Shown piece after piece: positions 50,571 to 59,503 of a stretch of 64,000 nt of DNA. Each line of letters starts with the position of its first letter. Within the stretch, counting starts at the first letter, position 1. Under the pieces are notes generated by a model. That model searched no databases, was not told where the DNA came from, and saw nothing but the letters and a program-made list of their open reading frames with translations. Origin of the DNA: Bog-756 sp963753905 (GTDB taxonomy: Bacteria > Actinomycetota > Acidimicrobiia > Acidimicrobiales > RAAP-2); contig CAVWDZ010000001.1 in the NCBI GenBank assembly GCA_963753905.1, positions 682,001 to 746,000 of the forward strand. Reading direction: 5' to 3'. The position numbers and the translations under genes were made by a program.

Positions 50571-53299
50571 GACAGCGGCATCGACGCCGGGGACGGTGGG
50601 ACAGCGACCCCGTCGCCCGTGCCGGCGCTCGTCGCACGGTCCTCCCCGGACGTGTCCGTTCCCGGATCGCCCGTGTCTGTGGCGTCCTGACTCCCGGTCC
50701 CCCCAGAGGGAAGGCGGATCACCGCGGTGCATCCGCCGCCGGGCGTGTCCTCGATGTCGAGCTCCCCGCCGACCGCCTCGACGAACCCACGGGCCAGGCC
50801 GAGCCCGACCCCGACTCCGACCTGCTGGTCCGGGCCGCCGAAGTGCTGGATCGGATGGAAGACGCGCTCCCGGTCGCCCCTGGGGATGCCCGGACCACGG
50901 TCGACGACCCGGATGTAGACCTGTCCGGCCACGGACCCGACCTCGATCCGCACCGGGGTTCCTCCGCCGTGGACGAGCGCGTTGTCGACCAGGTCGGTGA
51001 CCGCCCGCTCGAGGAGCGCCGGGTCCGTGCTGATGGCGGGAACGTCGTCCGGGACATCGAAGCCGACCCGGTCGCGTCGCGAGCCGAGCCCGTCGACGAC
51101 GGCCTCGACCACCGTCTGGACGTCGGTGCTCTGGTGGACGATCTCGGTGGAGCCGGTCTGGAGTCGGCTCATGTCGAGCAGGTGCTCGACCCGGGTGTTC
51201 AACCGCTCGGATTCCTCCTCGATGGAGTGCAGGAGGGCACGTGTTCGCTCGGGGCCGACGGCCCCCTCGTCGGAGAGCAGGCTCGACGCAGCTGCTCGGA
51301 TCGACGCGAGCGGGGTGCGGAGGTCGTGGCTGACCGCTGCCAACAGAGCCGAGCGAAACTCGTTGGTCTTGGCCAGCGACTCCGCCGCTGCCGCCTCCGA
51401 ACGGAGTTGGTCACGCTCGAGGGCGGTCGACAGCTGGGCGGCGAAGGCAGACAGGATGTCCCGATCCTCCGGCGTCAGTCCCGGTCCCTTGAGGGCGAGC
51501 ACCTCCCGTTCCGTGAGCGGGAGCACCAGCGTCGCGTCCTGCGGCGTGAGCACCGGCGGTGTCCCGGCGGTCGCCACCTGTGCCCACGAACCGCTGCCCG
51601 GCTCCGCTCTCTCCGGGGTGCCGCCACCGGTGGGCCCCCCGGCGTCCTTTCGGAGCACACTGGCTGCGTCCAGCCGGAAGGCCACCATCAGCTCGTCGAG
51701 CAGGCCACCGAGGGGAGTGCCCTCGGGAGCCACCATTCTCCCAGCCACCCGGGCAAGCATGGTGGCGTCCGCCCGGGACTGGATGGCCGCCGCCGTCCGG
51801 CGGGTCGCGAGGTCGACGAGGACGCTGACCGCTCCAGCGGTGATCAGGAACATTGCGAGCGCGAGCACGTCGCGGGCGTCGGCGATGGTGAACGTATGGA
51901 TCGGCGGAGCGAAGTAGTAGTTCGAGAGCAGGAAGCCGGCGACTGCGGCCAGCACCCCGGGCCACACGCCTCCGGTGACCGCGACGAGCACCACCAGCAC
52001 CAGGTAGCAGCTGAGCGCGGTGGCCAGACTGTCGGTCGTCCGTTGGCTGGTCAGGACGATCGTGAGGAGCGGGAAGCCGATCACGCCGATGAGCACCGCC
52101 GCGAGCCGACGGCGAACCGGGAGGGGTGAGAGCAGGCGGTTGCGGTGCCGGGGGCCGGGTGGCCGTTGCGTCCTGCGCCGTGCACCCTCGGTCGGGCCGG
52201 CGCTGTCGGGATCTTCCTGCAGCTCGGTGGCCGTGGCGATGACATGGACGTCGAGGAATCCCCCGGCTGCCCGGATCACCGAGTTGATGACCGATCCCCG
52301 GACGAAGTCGTGCACCCGGCCGCGGTGGGTCGCTCCCATGACCAGCTGGGTCGCGTTCTCGGCCAGCGCGACCTGCACGAGCGCGGGGGCCACGTCGGCG
52401 CCGACCACCTCGACGTACCTCCCGCCGAGGTCCTCGAGCAGGACCCGGTTCTGGACCAGGTCCTTGGCGCTGGTGCCGGTCAGGCTGTCGTCGGTCCGCA
52501 CGTGCACGCCGACCAGCTCGGCCTTGATCCGCATCGCCATGCGGGCCGCCCGCCGGATGAGGACTGCGCTGCCGCGCGAACCGGTCATCGACACCACCAC
52601 GCGCTCCTTGGTCTCCCACGGCCCGGCGATGCGGTGGCGCTCGCGGTAGTCGTTGAGCTCCTCGTCGACACGATCCGCAACCCAGAGGAGCGCGAGCTCG
52701 CGGAGTGCGGTGAGGTTTCCGGGTCGGAAGTAATTGCTGAGTGCCGCATCGATGCGTTCCGGTGGATAGATGTTTCCGTGGGCCAGTCTGCGGCGGAGGG
52801 CCTCCGGGGCCATGTCGACGAGCTCCACCTGATCGGCGGCCCGCACGACCGGATCCGGAACCGTTTCGTGCTGAGTGACCCCGGTGATCCGCTCCACCAC
52901 GTCGTTCAACGACTCGAGGTGCTGCAGGTTGATCGTCGAGATGACATTGATGCCCGCATCGAGGAGCTCCTCGACGTCCTGCCACCGCTTGGCGTGTTTG
53001 CTCCCCGGGACGTTCGAGTGCGCGAGCTCGTCGACGAGCACCAGTTCCGGCTTGCGCTCGAGCAGGCCGTCGAGGTCCATCTCCTCGAAGGTCTGCCCGC
53101 GGTACTCGGACTCGCTCCTCGGGAAGATCTCGAGATCGCGGATCTGCGCGTCGGTCTGTGGCCGGCCGTGGTCCTGAACCCACCCGATGACCACATCGGT
53201 CCCGCGTTCCTTCCGGCGCCATCCTTCGTTGAGCATGGCGTAGGTCTTGCCGACCCCCGGCGCGGCGCCGAGGTACAACCGCAGTGTTCCCCGTGCCAC
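50567..53299 (-). CDS. kdpD: Sensor histidine kinase KdpD
   Basis: A 910-residue full-length KdpD: an N-terminal KdpD domain with Walker A 'LYLGAAPGVGKTYAMLNEG' and 'LVLVDELAHSNVPGSKHAKR', a universal-stress-protein domain (about 235-360, 'VVVSMTGSRGSAVLIRR'), four membrane segments of DUF4118 (about 400-500), a GAF-like region, then HisKA with H658 in 'LAAVSHDLRTPLAS' and an HATPase domain ('LVDNALVHGGGTPVRIE', 'GVGVGLGLARGFVEAVGG'). It senses potassium limitation or osmotic stress and phosphorylates KdpE. The GTG start follows GGGGAGG by about nine bases. Mug is coupled downstream; no kdpFABC pump genes are in the window. Confidence 0.94.
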   Translation of the reverse strand: MARGTLRLYLGAAPGVGKTYAMLNEGWRRKERGTDVVIGWVQDHGRPQTDAQIRDLEIFPRSESEYRGQTFEEMDLDGLLERKPELVLVDELAHSNVPGSKHAKRWQDVEELLDAGINVISTINLQHLESLNDVVERITGVTQHETVPDPVVRAADQVELVDMAPEALRRRLAHGNIYPPERIDAALSNYFRPGNLTALRELALLWVADRVDEELNDYRERHRIAGPWETKERVVVSMTGSRGSAVLIRRAARMAMRIKAELVGVHVRTDDSLTGTSAKDLVQNRVLLEDLGGRYVEVVGADVAPALVQVALAENATQLVMGATHRGRVHDFVRGSVINSVIRAAGGFLDVHVIATATELQEDPDSAGPTEGARRRTQRPPGPRHRNRLLSPLPVRRRLAAVLIGVIGFPLLTIVLTSQRTTDSLATALSCYLVLVVLVAVTGGVWPGVLAAVAGFLLSNYYFAPPIHTFTIADARDVLALAMFLITAGAVSVLVDLATRRTAAAIQSRADATMLARVAGRMVAPEGTPLGGLLDELMVAFRLDAASVLRKDAGGPTGGGTPERAEPGSGSWAQVATAGTPPVLTPQDATLVLPLTEREVLALKGPGLTPEDRDILSAFAAQLSTALERDQLRSEAAAAESLAKTNEFRSALLAAVSHDLRTPLASIRAAASSLLSDEGAVGPERTRALLHSIEEESERLNTRVEHLLDMSRLQTGSTEIVHQSTDVQTVVEAVVDGLGSRRDRVGFDVPDDVPAISTDPALLERAVTDLVDNALVHGGGTPVRIEVGSVAGQVYIRVVDRGPGIPRGDRERVFHPIQHFGGPDQQVGVGVGLGLARGFVEAVGGELDIEDTPGGGCTAVIRLPSGGTGSQDATDTGDPGTDTSGEDRATSAGTGDGVAVPPSPASMPLS

Positions 53300-53394
53300 G
53301 AGCTCGAGCCTCCCCGGTCGCTACGTCCTGGGCACCGGGTGGATCCGGTGCTCTCGTCCGGGCGACGCTACCGGTGGCCGTCGACCACCCCTGC

Positions 53395-54117
53395 TCATGG
53401 TACGGCCGCCCGGCCGCCGATCCGCTCCGGATCCTCTCCGTCGGCACAAAGGCTGTAGCCGACGCCCGGAGTCGTCCGGATGAGGGTTCCCGACCGGTCC
53501 AGGAGCTTCTGCCGCAGCCGGTGTACATAGGCGTGCAGGTACTGGGCCTCCCGTCCGAAGCCCGCACCCCAGACGGCGGCCAGGATCATCTGGTGGGTGC
53601 AGGTCCGTCCGGCATGGCGGGCGAGATACGACAGGACCTCGAACTCCTTGGCGGTGAGGTCGACCGGCGTCCCGTCGAGCCGGACCTCGTGGTGGACCAG
53701 GTCGAAGTCCAGGGCGCCGACCGTGAGCACCGTCGGCAGCGGGTCGGACGGCTCGGGAGGCCGGTGCCGGACGCCGGCGCGGATCCGCGCCTCGAGCTCG
53801 GCCATGCCGAACGGCTTGGTCACATAGTCGTTCGCACCCCCGTCGAGAGCGGCCACTTTGCGGTCCTCGGCCCCGTTCGCGGAGAGGATGATGATCGGGA
53901 CCTCGCTCCACTGACGGATCCGCCGGCAGACCGCCTGCCCGTCGATGTCGGGCAGCCCGAGGTCGAGGACCACGATGTCCGGGGACGTCCGGGCGGTCTG
54001 GGAGATCCCGAGTTCGCCGTTGGTGGCAGTGACCACATCGTGACCGCTCGCCTGCAGCCCGAGGCGGAGGGCCCGCAACAGCGACGGGTCGTCATCGATG
54101 ACCAGGACCTTGGACAC
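53395..54117 (-). CDS. kdpE: Response regulator KdpE
   Basis: A 240-residue OmpR-family regulator. The receiver domain has the acidic pocket 'VLVIDDDPSLLRAL', the phospho-acceptor Asp in 'PDIVVLDLGLPDIDG', and the Lys in 'DYVTKPFGMAEL'. The winged-helix domain includes 'VDLTAKEFEVLSYLARHAGR' and 'YLHAYVHRLRQKLLDRSGTL'. It lies 95 bp upstream of kdpD on the same strand, the reverse of the usual kdpD-kdpE order. A GGGGGG run eight bases before the GTG may serve as ribosome site, and a tiny reading frame lies further upstream. Confidence 0.93.
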   Translation of the reverse strand: MSKVLVIDDDPSLLRALRLGLQASGHDVVTATNGELGISQTARTSPDIVVLDLGLPDIDGQAVCRRIRQWSEVPIIILSANGAEDRKVAALDGGANDYVTKPFGMAELEARIRAGVRHRPPEPSDPLPTVLTVGALDFDLVHHEVRLDGTPVDLTAKEFEVLSYLARHAGRTCTHQMILAAVWGAGFGREAQYLHAYVHRLRQKLLDRSGTLIRTTPGVGYSLCADGEDPERIGGRAAVP

Positions 54118-54150
54118 TGCGCCTACCCCCCGGTCCGGGCGAGCACGGGA

Positions 54151-54195
54151 TCAGGTCGTTCGCGGGGCCGAGGCAACGGACATGGAGAAAGGATA
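54151..54195 (-). promoter_or_regulatory. Candidate kdpE promoter with a 10-codon leader frame
   Basis: On the minus strand TATCCT (54190-54195) precedes ATG 54183 by six bases, the leaderless spacing seen elsewhere here. That ATG opens a 10-codon frame (MSVASAPRTT) ending at 54151, in phase with but separate from kdpE. It may be a leader peptide or only the 5' end of the transcript. Confidence 0.3.
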
Positions 54196-54336
54196 GCCGG
54201 GACCCTCCCGACCCCGGCTCTCCAGGGCAGCGCAACGTGGCGAACGTTTCCTGAACGGGCACTAGGTTTTTGAACGCCGTCTCCTCGCAATGCCTCCGCG
54301 TCGCGGACCGGGGACACGACCGGGGACGATGAAGCC

Positions 54337-55842
54337 ATGAACAGGACGCTGCTGGGGTCGGCAGTCGGGGCGGTGACCGCCCTCGGGTTGGGGTTCGCCA
54401 TGGTGCCGTTCCGGTCCGACCTGAGCATCGCCACCGCCGGCCTGGTGCTGGTCGTCCCCGTGGTGGCCGGGGTGATCACCGGCGGATTCGTCGCGGGCGT
54501 GGTCAGCGTCGTCGTCGGGTTCCTGGTGTACGACGTCGGGTTCATCCCCCCGTACGACCGGGTGACCGTCGGGACCACCCAGGACTGGGTGGCACTGGTG
54601 GTGTACGCGGTGATCATGTTGCTCATCTCGCGGGTCGTCGCCAGCCTCGAGTCCGCCCGTGCCCGCGCCGACCGACGGACCAACGAGGCCCAGCGCCTCT
54701 CCGACCTGTCCGAGTTGCTGGTGGGAGACCAGTCGGTCGAGGCGCTCTTGAAGACGATCGTCCGGGCCGTCGCGACGGTGTTCGGTGTCCTCGGGGTGAC
54801 CGTGCTCGTACCGCACGACGGGGCGCTCTCCATCGCCGCCTCGTCCGGGGAGCCCCTCGCCGAGGAGGACCTCCGCCAGCTCGACCCGCAGTCGGGAGTG
54901 CCGATCAGCCTGGGCACCGCGCCCGGAGATCCGGGCGCCATGCGCACCGTGGCCCTCTCTGCGGCCGGTCGTCCGGTCGGCATGCTCGTCGTGAAGGGAA
55001 CACCGGCCGATGAGGACCATTCGGTGATCCGCACCTTCGCAAACCACGCTGCCCTGGCCCTCGAGCGGGCACAGCTGCGGGAGCAGGCGCTGCGCTCGGA
55101 GCTGCTCGACGAGGTCGACCGGCTGCGGCATGCCCTTTTGGGGGCGGTGTCGCACGATCTGCGGACCCCACTGGCCAGCCTCAAGGTCGCGTCCTCCACG
55201 CTCTCGGACCCCGCACTGTCCCTGTCGAGGGCCGCTCAGCAGGAGCTCCACGGGCTGATCGATCTCGAGATCGATCGGTTGACCCGTCTCGTCGACAGCC
55301 TCCTCGACATGACACGGTTCGACGCCGGCGCCCTGGAGCTCCACCAGCAGGCGGTGTCCGTCTCCGATCTCGCCGCTGAGGCGGTCGCCGGCCGCGGACC
55401 CACGTTGCGCGAGTACCCCGTCCAGGTGGAGATCCCCGACTCACTGCCCGAGGTGGAGGTCGACCCGGTGCTCATCGGGCAGGTGCTCGCCAACCTGCTC
55501 GACAACGCCAACCGGCACGCCCCGCAGGGGGTGCCGATCACGATTGCCGGTGCCGTCCACGACGGTCGGGTGGCCGTGTCGGTCAGTGACCGGGGTCCGG
55601 GCGTGCCACCCGCCGAGCGGGACGCGGTGTTCGACCGGTTCGTCCGGTTCGACACCGGGGGGCGTGCCGGCCTCGGGCTCACCATCGCCAAGGCGTTCGT
55701 CGAAGCACACGGCGAGCGCATCTGGGTCGAAGAGGCCCCCGGCGGTGGGGCCCGGTTCGTCTTCACCCTCCCGATTGCCGCGCTCGACCGGCCTCCTCGA
55801 CCTCCGCTCGTCGGTCCCCCTGCATCTGCTGCGCCGCGGTGA
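54337..55842 (+). CDS. KdpD-like sensor histidine kinase lacking the KdpD/Usp input domains
   Basis: A 501-residue kinase: four membrane helices of DUF4118 (residues 5-110, 'FVAGVVSVVVGFLVYDVGF'), a GAF-like domain (about 130-255), HisKA with H273 in 'LGAVSHDLRTPLASLK', and HATPase motifs 'LLDNANRHAPQGVP', 'VSDRGPGVPPAERD' and 'AGLGLTIAKAFVEAHGE'. It corresponds to the C-terminal half of KdpD. It is divergent from kdpE (219 bp between starts) with no regulator of its own, so it may share KdpE with the full-length KdpD. Its 3' end overlaps the convergent DUF2254 gene by 80 bp. Confidence 0.9.
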   Translation: MNRTLLGSAVGAVTALGLGFAMVPFRSDLSIATAGLVLVVPVVAGVITGGFVAGVVSVVVGFLVYDVGFIPPYDRVTVGTTQDWVALVVYAVIMLLISRVVASLESARARADRRTNEAQRLSDLSELLVGDQSVEALLKTIVRAVATVFGVLGVTVLVPHDGALSIAASSGEPLAEEDLRQLDPQSGVPISLGTAPGDPGAMRTVALSAAGRPVGMLVVKGTPADEDHSVIRTFANHAALALERAQLREQALRSELLDEVDRLRHALLGAVSHDLRTPLASLKVASSTLSDPALSLSRAAQQELHGLIDLEIDRLTRLVDSLLDMTRFDAGALELHQQAVSVSDLAAEAVAGRGPTLREYPVQVEIPDSLPEVEVDPVLIGQVLANLLDNANRHAPQGVPITIAGAVHDGRVAVSVSDRGPGVPPAERDAVFDRFVRFDTGGRAGLGLTIAKAFVEAHGERIWVEEAPGGGARFVFTLPIAALDRPPRPPLVGPPASAAPR

Positions 55843-57262
55843 CCAGTGCCAGGTGCCGTCGTCGGATGTCGGCCAGGTCCTCGGGCTCGTCCACATCCCG
55901 TTCGGCACCCCTGAGGATCATGTCCCCCTGGCGGAGCAGGACATCCCGCTGGGTCGCGTCCCTCGTGTACTCGATGATGTGGGTGAGCGAGTCGAGCAGG
56001 CGGATGATCACCGCCGGCATCCCGCGCCCTGCCTGGCGCACCTTGTCGAATGCACGGTTGACCATCCGCGGGTAGCTCGGATCGAGCTCGATCAACCGGA
56101 TCCGACCGAATTCGTCCCGGTAGACGCCTTCACCGAACACCCGACCGGAGATCTGGCTGAGCCCGGCCGAGAGCCAGTCGATGCAGGTGAGTGCCGTGAA
56201 GGTGTCGTTGACTGCCGGCGAAAGCGCGCGAATGGGGATCTCGACCAGCTGATCGATGGCGAACACCGGATCCTGGCTCAACGTCCGGTGCGGCCCACTG
56301 AGGTGGGCCTTGGCGAGGGCCTTGTGCACCTGTCCGGCCGCACCACCGGGCCAGACGGTGGCGAGCGGGCGACCGGCCAGCACGAAGTGCCCCGGACGAT
56401 ACGAGAGCCGGATGACCGCGTCGAGGCGGGTGGCGATCCGCACGAGCTCGCCGTACGCGACGAACTGCAGGTAGCCGCTGGTGGCCGCGGGCACGGTGGC
56501 GCCGCGCTCGTCGAGCAGCGCGACGAGCTCGGTCACGCTCGGGCCGCTCTCGTCCGTCTGGTCCTCCGTCGGGTCCCCGATGGTCCGCGGGTACTCGGTG
56601 TCGATGGCGGTCTGGAGGTCGTCGGCGATCTGGGCGATGACCTCCGGTAGCTGGATCGACTTGGCGATGTGGTGGATGAAGTAGATGAGGACGCCGAGAT
56701 CGACCAGGAGGAGCGCCTCGGAGACGGTGATCGAGAGGTGGGGTACGAACTCCCCGGTCGATGTGGTGGTGATGCACCCGAGTGTCACCACGGCGTACAC
56801 GAAGGTGCCGACGAAGATGCCGAGCGTCAGCTGATTGCCGAGATCGCGCATGAAATGACGCATCATGCGCGGACCGAACTGCTGGGACGCGAGGGTCAAG
56901 GCCAGGATGGTGATCGAGAAGACGACGCCGATCACGGTGATGACCGCGGCGGCAATGGCGATGAGCACCTGGCGGCCGGCGTCGGCGCTTCCCGTCCGGA
57001 ACCAGAACGGCAGCGAGAGCTTGTGATGGTAGGCGGCGATGTCAACCGCGAACGTGGCTGCGAAGGGCACCAGCGCGACGATCACGAGGATGCAGGGGAC
57101 CAGCCAGAAGGTGGTCCGGAGCGCCTCTTCACGCCAGCCGGGGAGCTTGCGGCGGCGGCGCGATACGGGTGTCACCTGGACGGGGACGACTGGGGTGAGC
57201 TCAGGATCGGTCAAGCGGCCTCCACGCGCAGTACCCGGAGCCGACCAGTCTTCCCGGCGCAC
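55763..57262 (-). CDS. DUF2254 family membrane protein
   Basis: A 499-residue predicted membrane protein with four hydrophobic segments in the first about 210 residues, for example 'TTFWLVPCILVIVALVPFAA' and 'VLIAIAAAVITVIGVVFSIT'. The hallmark is 'TLASQQFGPRMMRHFMRDLG' and then the soluble-domain signature 'RALSPAVNDTFTALTCIDWL'. The function is unknown; the fold region suggests an ion-handling or mechanosensitive role but there is no proof. GTG 57262 is the first start; a TTG at about 57215 ('LTDPELTPVV') is an alternative. It lies between two DUF4118 sensors, which may monitor the same membrane stress. Confidence 0.82.
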   Translation of the reverse strand: MRREDWSAPGTARGGRLTDPELTPVVPVQVTPVSRRRRKLPGWREEALRTTFWLVPCILVIVALVPFAATFAVDIAAYHHKLSLPFWFRTGSADAGRQVLIAIAAAVITVIGVVFSITILALTLASQQFGPRMMRHFMRDLGNQLTLGIFVGTFVYAVVTLGCITTTSTGEFVPHLSITVSEALLLVDLGVLIYFIHHIAKSIQLPEVIAQIADDLQTAIDTEYPRTIGDPTEDQTDESGPSVTELVALLDERGATVPAATSGYLQFVAYGELVRIATRLDAVIRLSYRPGHFVLAGRPLATVWPGGAAGQVHKALAKAHLSGPHRTLSQDPVFAIDQLVEIPIRALSPAVNDTFTALTCIDWLSAGLSQISGRVFGEGVYRDEFGRIRLIELDPSYPRMVNRAFDKVRQAGRGMPAVIIRLLDSLTHIIEYTRDATQRDVLLRQGDMILRGAERDVDEPEDLADIRRRHLALVTAAQQMQGDRRAEVEEAGRARQSGG

Positions 57263-57317
57263 CTGACAATCCCCGCCAGCCTATCCGCACCTGGCGGACC
57301 GGCCCGCCTTTGCGGGT

Positions 57318-58136
57318 TCAGACCGGGTGCGAACGATCGGCGGTGGACTCCTCTGCGGCCATCGCCGCGCCCACCTGGTCTGCGATGGCCACCGCCACCG
57401 TCAGGTCGACGAGTGGGACCGGCGTCCCGGGTGTCGGGTCGAGCAGGAAGTGGCCGAACACCCAGCCGCCCCCCCGGACCGGGAGGTCGACCGTCCGCGT
57501 GGGCAGTCCGAGCGTGCCGGTGGGCCAGGTCTCGGTGCCGACCACGACCTCGCCGTCGGGCGTCACCCGGGCGGTCAGACCGTCGGGCAGGTGCCGGGTG
57601 AAGCGGCATCCGCGCAGGGACAGCAGCGTGCGCAACTCCGCGGCGGCGGTGCTGGCGACCGAGGCGGGCTCGCGGCCGCTGGCCGCGAGTTCGGTGATCC
57701 GGTGGAGCTGCGCCACCTGATTGCGGCTGGTAGAGGCGGCATCACGGTGCCTCCTCCCCCGGGCAGCCAGCTCACCGACGGAGAGTCCCACGACCAACAG
57801 GAGGACCTCGGTGACCAGGTCGGAGTTCCGGCTGATCCGGAACGACTGATATGGCCGGGTGAGGAAGAAGTCGAAGGAGAGCGCGGCGACCAGGGCCGAG
57901 ACCGCCGCGGCGGTTCTCCGTCCCGTGCTGGCGACGGCGACGACGACCACGACGAGGATCATGGCGTTGTCCGCGGTGTCCGAACGGCTGCGCCAGGGGA
58001 TGAGGGCCATGGCAACGGCGATGGGGGCCACCAGCGCCGCGACCATGATCCATGCATCCGTGCTCAGCCAGGGGAACGGCCGGTGGCCCGACCGGTCACG
58101 ATGTCCGGGGCTCGTGAGCTCCGTGATGGTTCCCAC
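57318..58136 (-). CDS. DUF4118-type membrane sensor without kinase domain
   Basis: A 272-residue protein with DUF4118-like helices (residues about 20-115: 'IMVAALVAPIAVAMALIPW', 'AMILVVVVVAVAST', 'VSALVAALSFDFFLTRPYQS') and a GAF-like C-terminal domain starting 'LHRITELAASGREPASVAST'. The segment 'ALSFDFFLTRPYQSFRI' is the family signature. HisKA and HATPase domains are absent, and the stop is followed by the DUF2254 start region, so it is a natural short form rather than a split kinase. GTG 58136 is uncertain; the frame is open further upstream. It may modulate the KdpD-like kinases by dimerisation, which is inference. Confidence 0.75.
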   Translation of the reverse strand: MGTITELTSPGHRDRSGHRPFPWLSTDAWIMVAALVAPIAVAMALIPWRSRSDTADNAMILVVVVVAVASTGRRTAAAVSALVAALSFDFFLTRPYQSFRISRNSDLVTEVLLLVVGLSVGELAARGRRHRDAASTSRNQVAQLHRITELAASGREPASVASTAAAELRTLLSLRGCRFTRHLPDGLTARVTPDGEVVVGTETWPTGTLGLPTRTVDLPVRGGGWVFGHFLLDPTPGTPVPLVDLTVAVAIADQVGAAMAAEESTADRSHPV

Positions 58137-58205
58137 CTCTCCACTCTCGCACGTTCGTCGAGTGGGGGGAAGGTGCACCACGGTGCGGGGTGCTACGAAG
58201 GAGCG

Positions 58206-58640
58206 ATGGCCGAGCCGCAAACCGATCGCGCGGGGGAGCGGCCGCTCACCCTGGTCTCCCTGGTCAGCTCCGAGGGGTACCTGGGCGAGATCCGTGCCGG
58301 CCGGCACCGTCTGGTGGTCGACGAGGGCAGCTCGGTCGGCGGCGGCGACCGCGGGCTGAATCCGTATCAGCTGCTGCTCGCCGCACTGGTCCAGTGCACT
58401 GCGGCCACCCTCCGGATGTACGCCGACCGCAAGGGGTGGGAGCTCGGGGAGGTGCGTGTGCGGGCGCAGCTGTTCCGGACCGACGACCGGTCTGGGCGAA
58501 CGGAGCGGATCGCCCGGAGCATCCACTGCGCGGCTCCTCTCGACGATCTCCAACGGACCCGCTTGGCCCAGATCGCCGAACGCACCCCGGTCACCCGGAC
58601 CATCCGGGCCGGCACCGCCATCGAGACCGTCCTGACCTGA
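58206..58640 (+). CDS. OsmC/Ohr family protein
   Basis: A 144-residue OsmC-fold protein. The conserved 'DRGLNPYQLLLAALVQCTAA' carries the first reactive Cys with the usual preceding Pro and Leu pattern. The second Cys is in 'RSIHCAAPLDD'. Such proteins reduce organic hydroperoxides with thiol partners. AAGGAG precedes the ATG by two to four bases. It is one of several peroxide-defence genes in the window. Confidence 0.88.
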   Translation: MAEPQTDRAGERPLTLVSLVSSEGYLGEIRAGRHRLVVDEGSSVGGGDRGLNPYQLLLAALVQCTAATLRMYADRKGWELGEVRVRAQLFRTDDRSGRTERIARSIHCAAPLDDLQRTRLAQIAERTPVTRTIRAGTAIETVLT

Positions 58641-58660
58641 GGACCGAACGCCGCGTTCGA

Positions 58661-58684
58661 TCAGCGCAGGTGTCAGCGCAGGTG
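58661..58684. repeat. 12-bp perfect tandem repeat at the SDR stop codon
   Basis: TCAGCGCAGGTG occurs twice in a row (58661-58672, 58673-58684). The second copy contains the stop of the minus-strand SDR gene, the first lies just beyond it and contains another in-phase stop. Confidence 0.85.
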
Positions 58685-59428
58685 GATGCCACCGTCGACG
58701 AGGACCACCTCTCCGGTCACGTAGGTGGCACGGGCCAGACCGACCAGCACCTCGGCCACATCGTCGGGCGTGGCCGATCGGCGGAGGGGCGCCTCCGCGT
58801 GGACGAACTCGCGTACCGCCGTCCATCCCTCGGTCCATGGCGTGTCGACCAGGCCCGGTGCGACCGCGTTGACCCGGACATCGGGGCCGAGGGTGTATGC
58901 GAGGAGCCGGGTCATGTGACTGAGGGCCGCCTTCGAGCAGGCGTAGGGGATCGAGCTGCCGACCGGCCGGTCGCCGGCCACCGACGAGACGTTGAGCACC
59001 TGGCCCCGGCCGGAGGCCCGGAGGTGTGGCACGGCGGCGACGGTGACCTGCCAGGTCCCGATCACGTTGACGTCGAAGATCCGGCGCCAGACCTCGGGCG
59101 AGGCCGCCTCGAGGTCGGAGTGGGGAATCACCGACGTGGTACCGGCATTGTTGACCAGGATGTCGAGGCGTCCGTGACGGGCGACAACCTGATCGACCAG
59201 CCCGGCCGCCTGCGCCTGGTCGGCCACGTCGGCCCGCAGGTAGTCCGCTCCCGGAAGTTCGGCGGCGAGCGCGGTGCCGGCCTCAACCGAGCGGACCGAG
59301 TTGACCACCACGGTGGCACCGAGGGAGGCGAACCGGCGGGCGGTCGCCGCGCCGATGCCCGAGGAAGAACCGGTGATGAGCGCCACCTGGCCGGCGAGCG
59401 GGGTCGAGGATGTATCGGCGGTGGACAT
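58673..59428 (-). CDS. Short-chain dehydrogenase/reductase
   Basis: A 251-residue classical SDR: 'VALITGSSSGIGAATARRFA', 'LDILVNNAGTTSVIPHSDLE', catalytic Ser in 'QVLNVSSVAGDRPVGSS', 'IPYACSKAALSHMTRLLAY' (Tyr, Lys) and C-terminal 'YVTGEVVLVDGGIHLR'. The beta-2 end 'VVVNSVRSVEAG' with Ser/Arg suggests NADPH. ATG 59428 follows TACACT by six bases, supporting a leaderless start. Substrate unknown. Confidence 0.88.
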   Translation of the reverse strand: MSTADTSSTPLAGQVALITGSSSGIGAATARRFASLGATVVVNSVRSVEAGTALAAELPGADYLRADVADQAQAAGLVDQVVARHGRLDILVNNAGTTSVIPHSDLEAASPEVWRRIFDVNVIGTWQVTVAAVPHLRASGRGQVLNVSSVAGDRPVGSSIPYACSKAALSHMTRLLAYTLGPDVRVNAVAPGLVDTPWTEGWTAVREFVHAEAPLRRSATPDDVAEVLVGLARATYVTGEVVLVDGGIHLR

Positions 59429-59434
59429 GGAGCG

Positions 59435-59440
59435 AGTGTA
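59435..59440 (-). promoter_or_regulatory. -10 hexamer of a probable leaderless promoter for the SDR gene
   Basis: On the minus strand TACACT precedes ATG 59428 by six bases with no ribosome binding site. Confidence 0.4.
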
Positions 59441-59503
59441 GGACCGGCGTTCCCGGTAGGTTCTGCGTGTGCGCCGAGCGAGGCAGTGCCGACGGGGCGA
59501 ACG

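Noticed and set aside
50843..53458. Long plus-strand frames opposite kdpD
   Set aside because: Low-complexity composition and full overlap with an intact kdpD.
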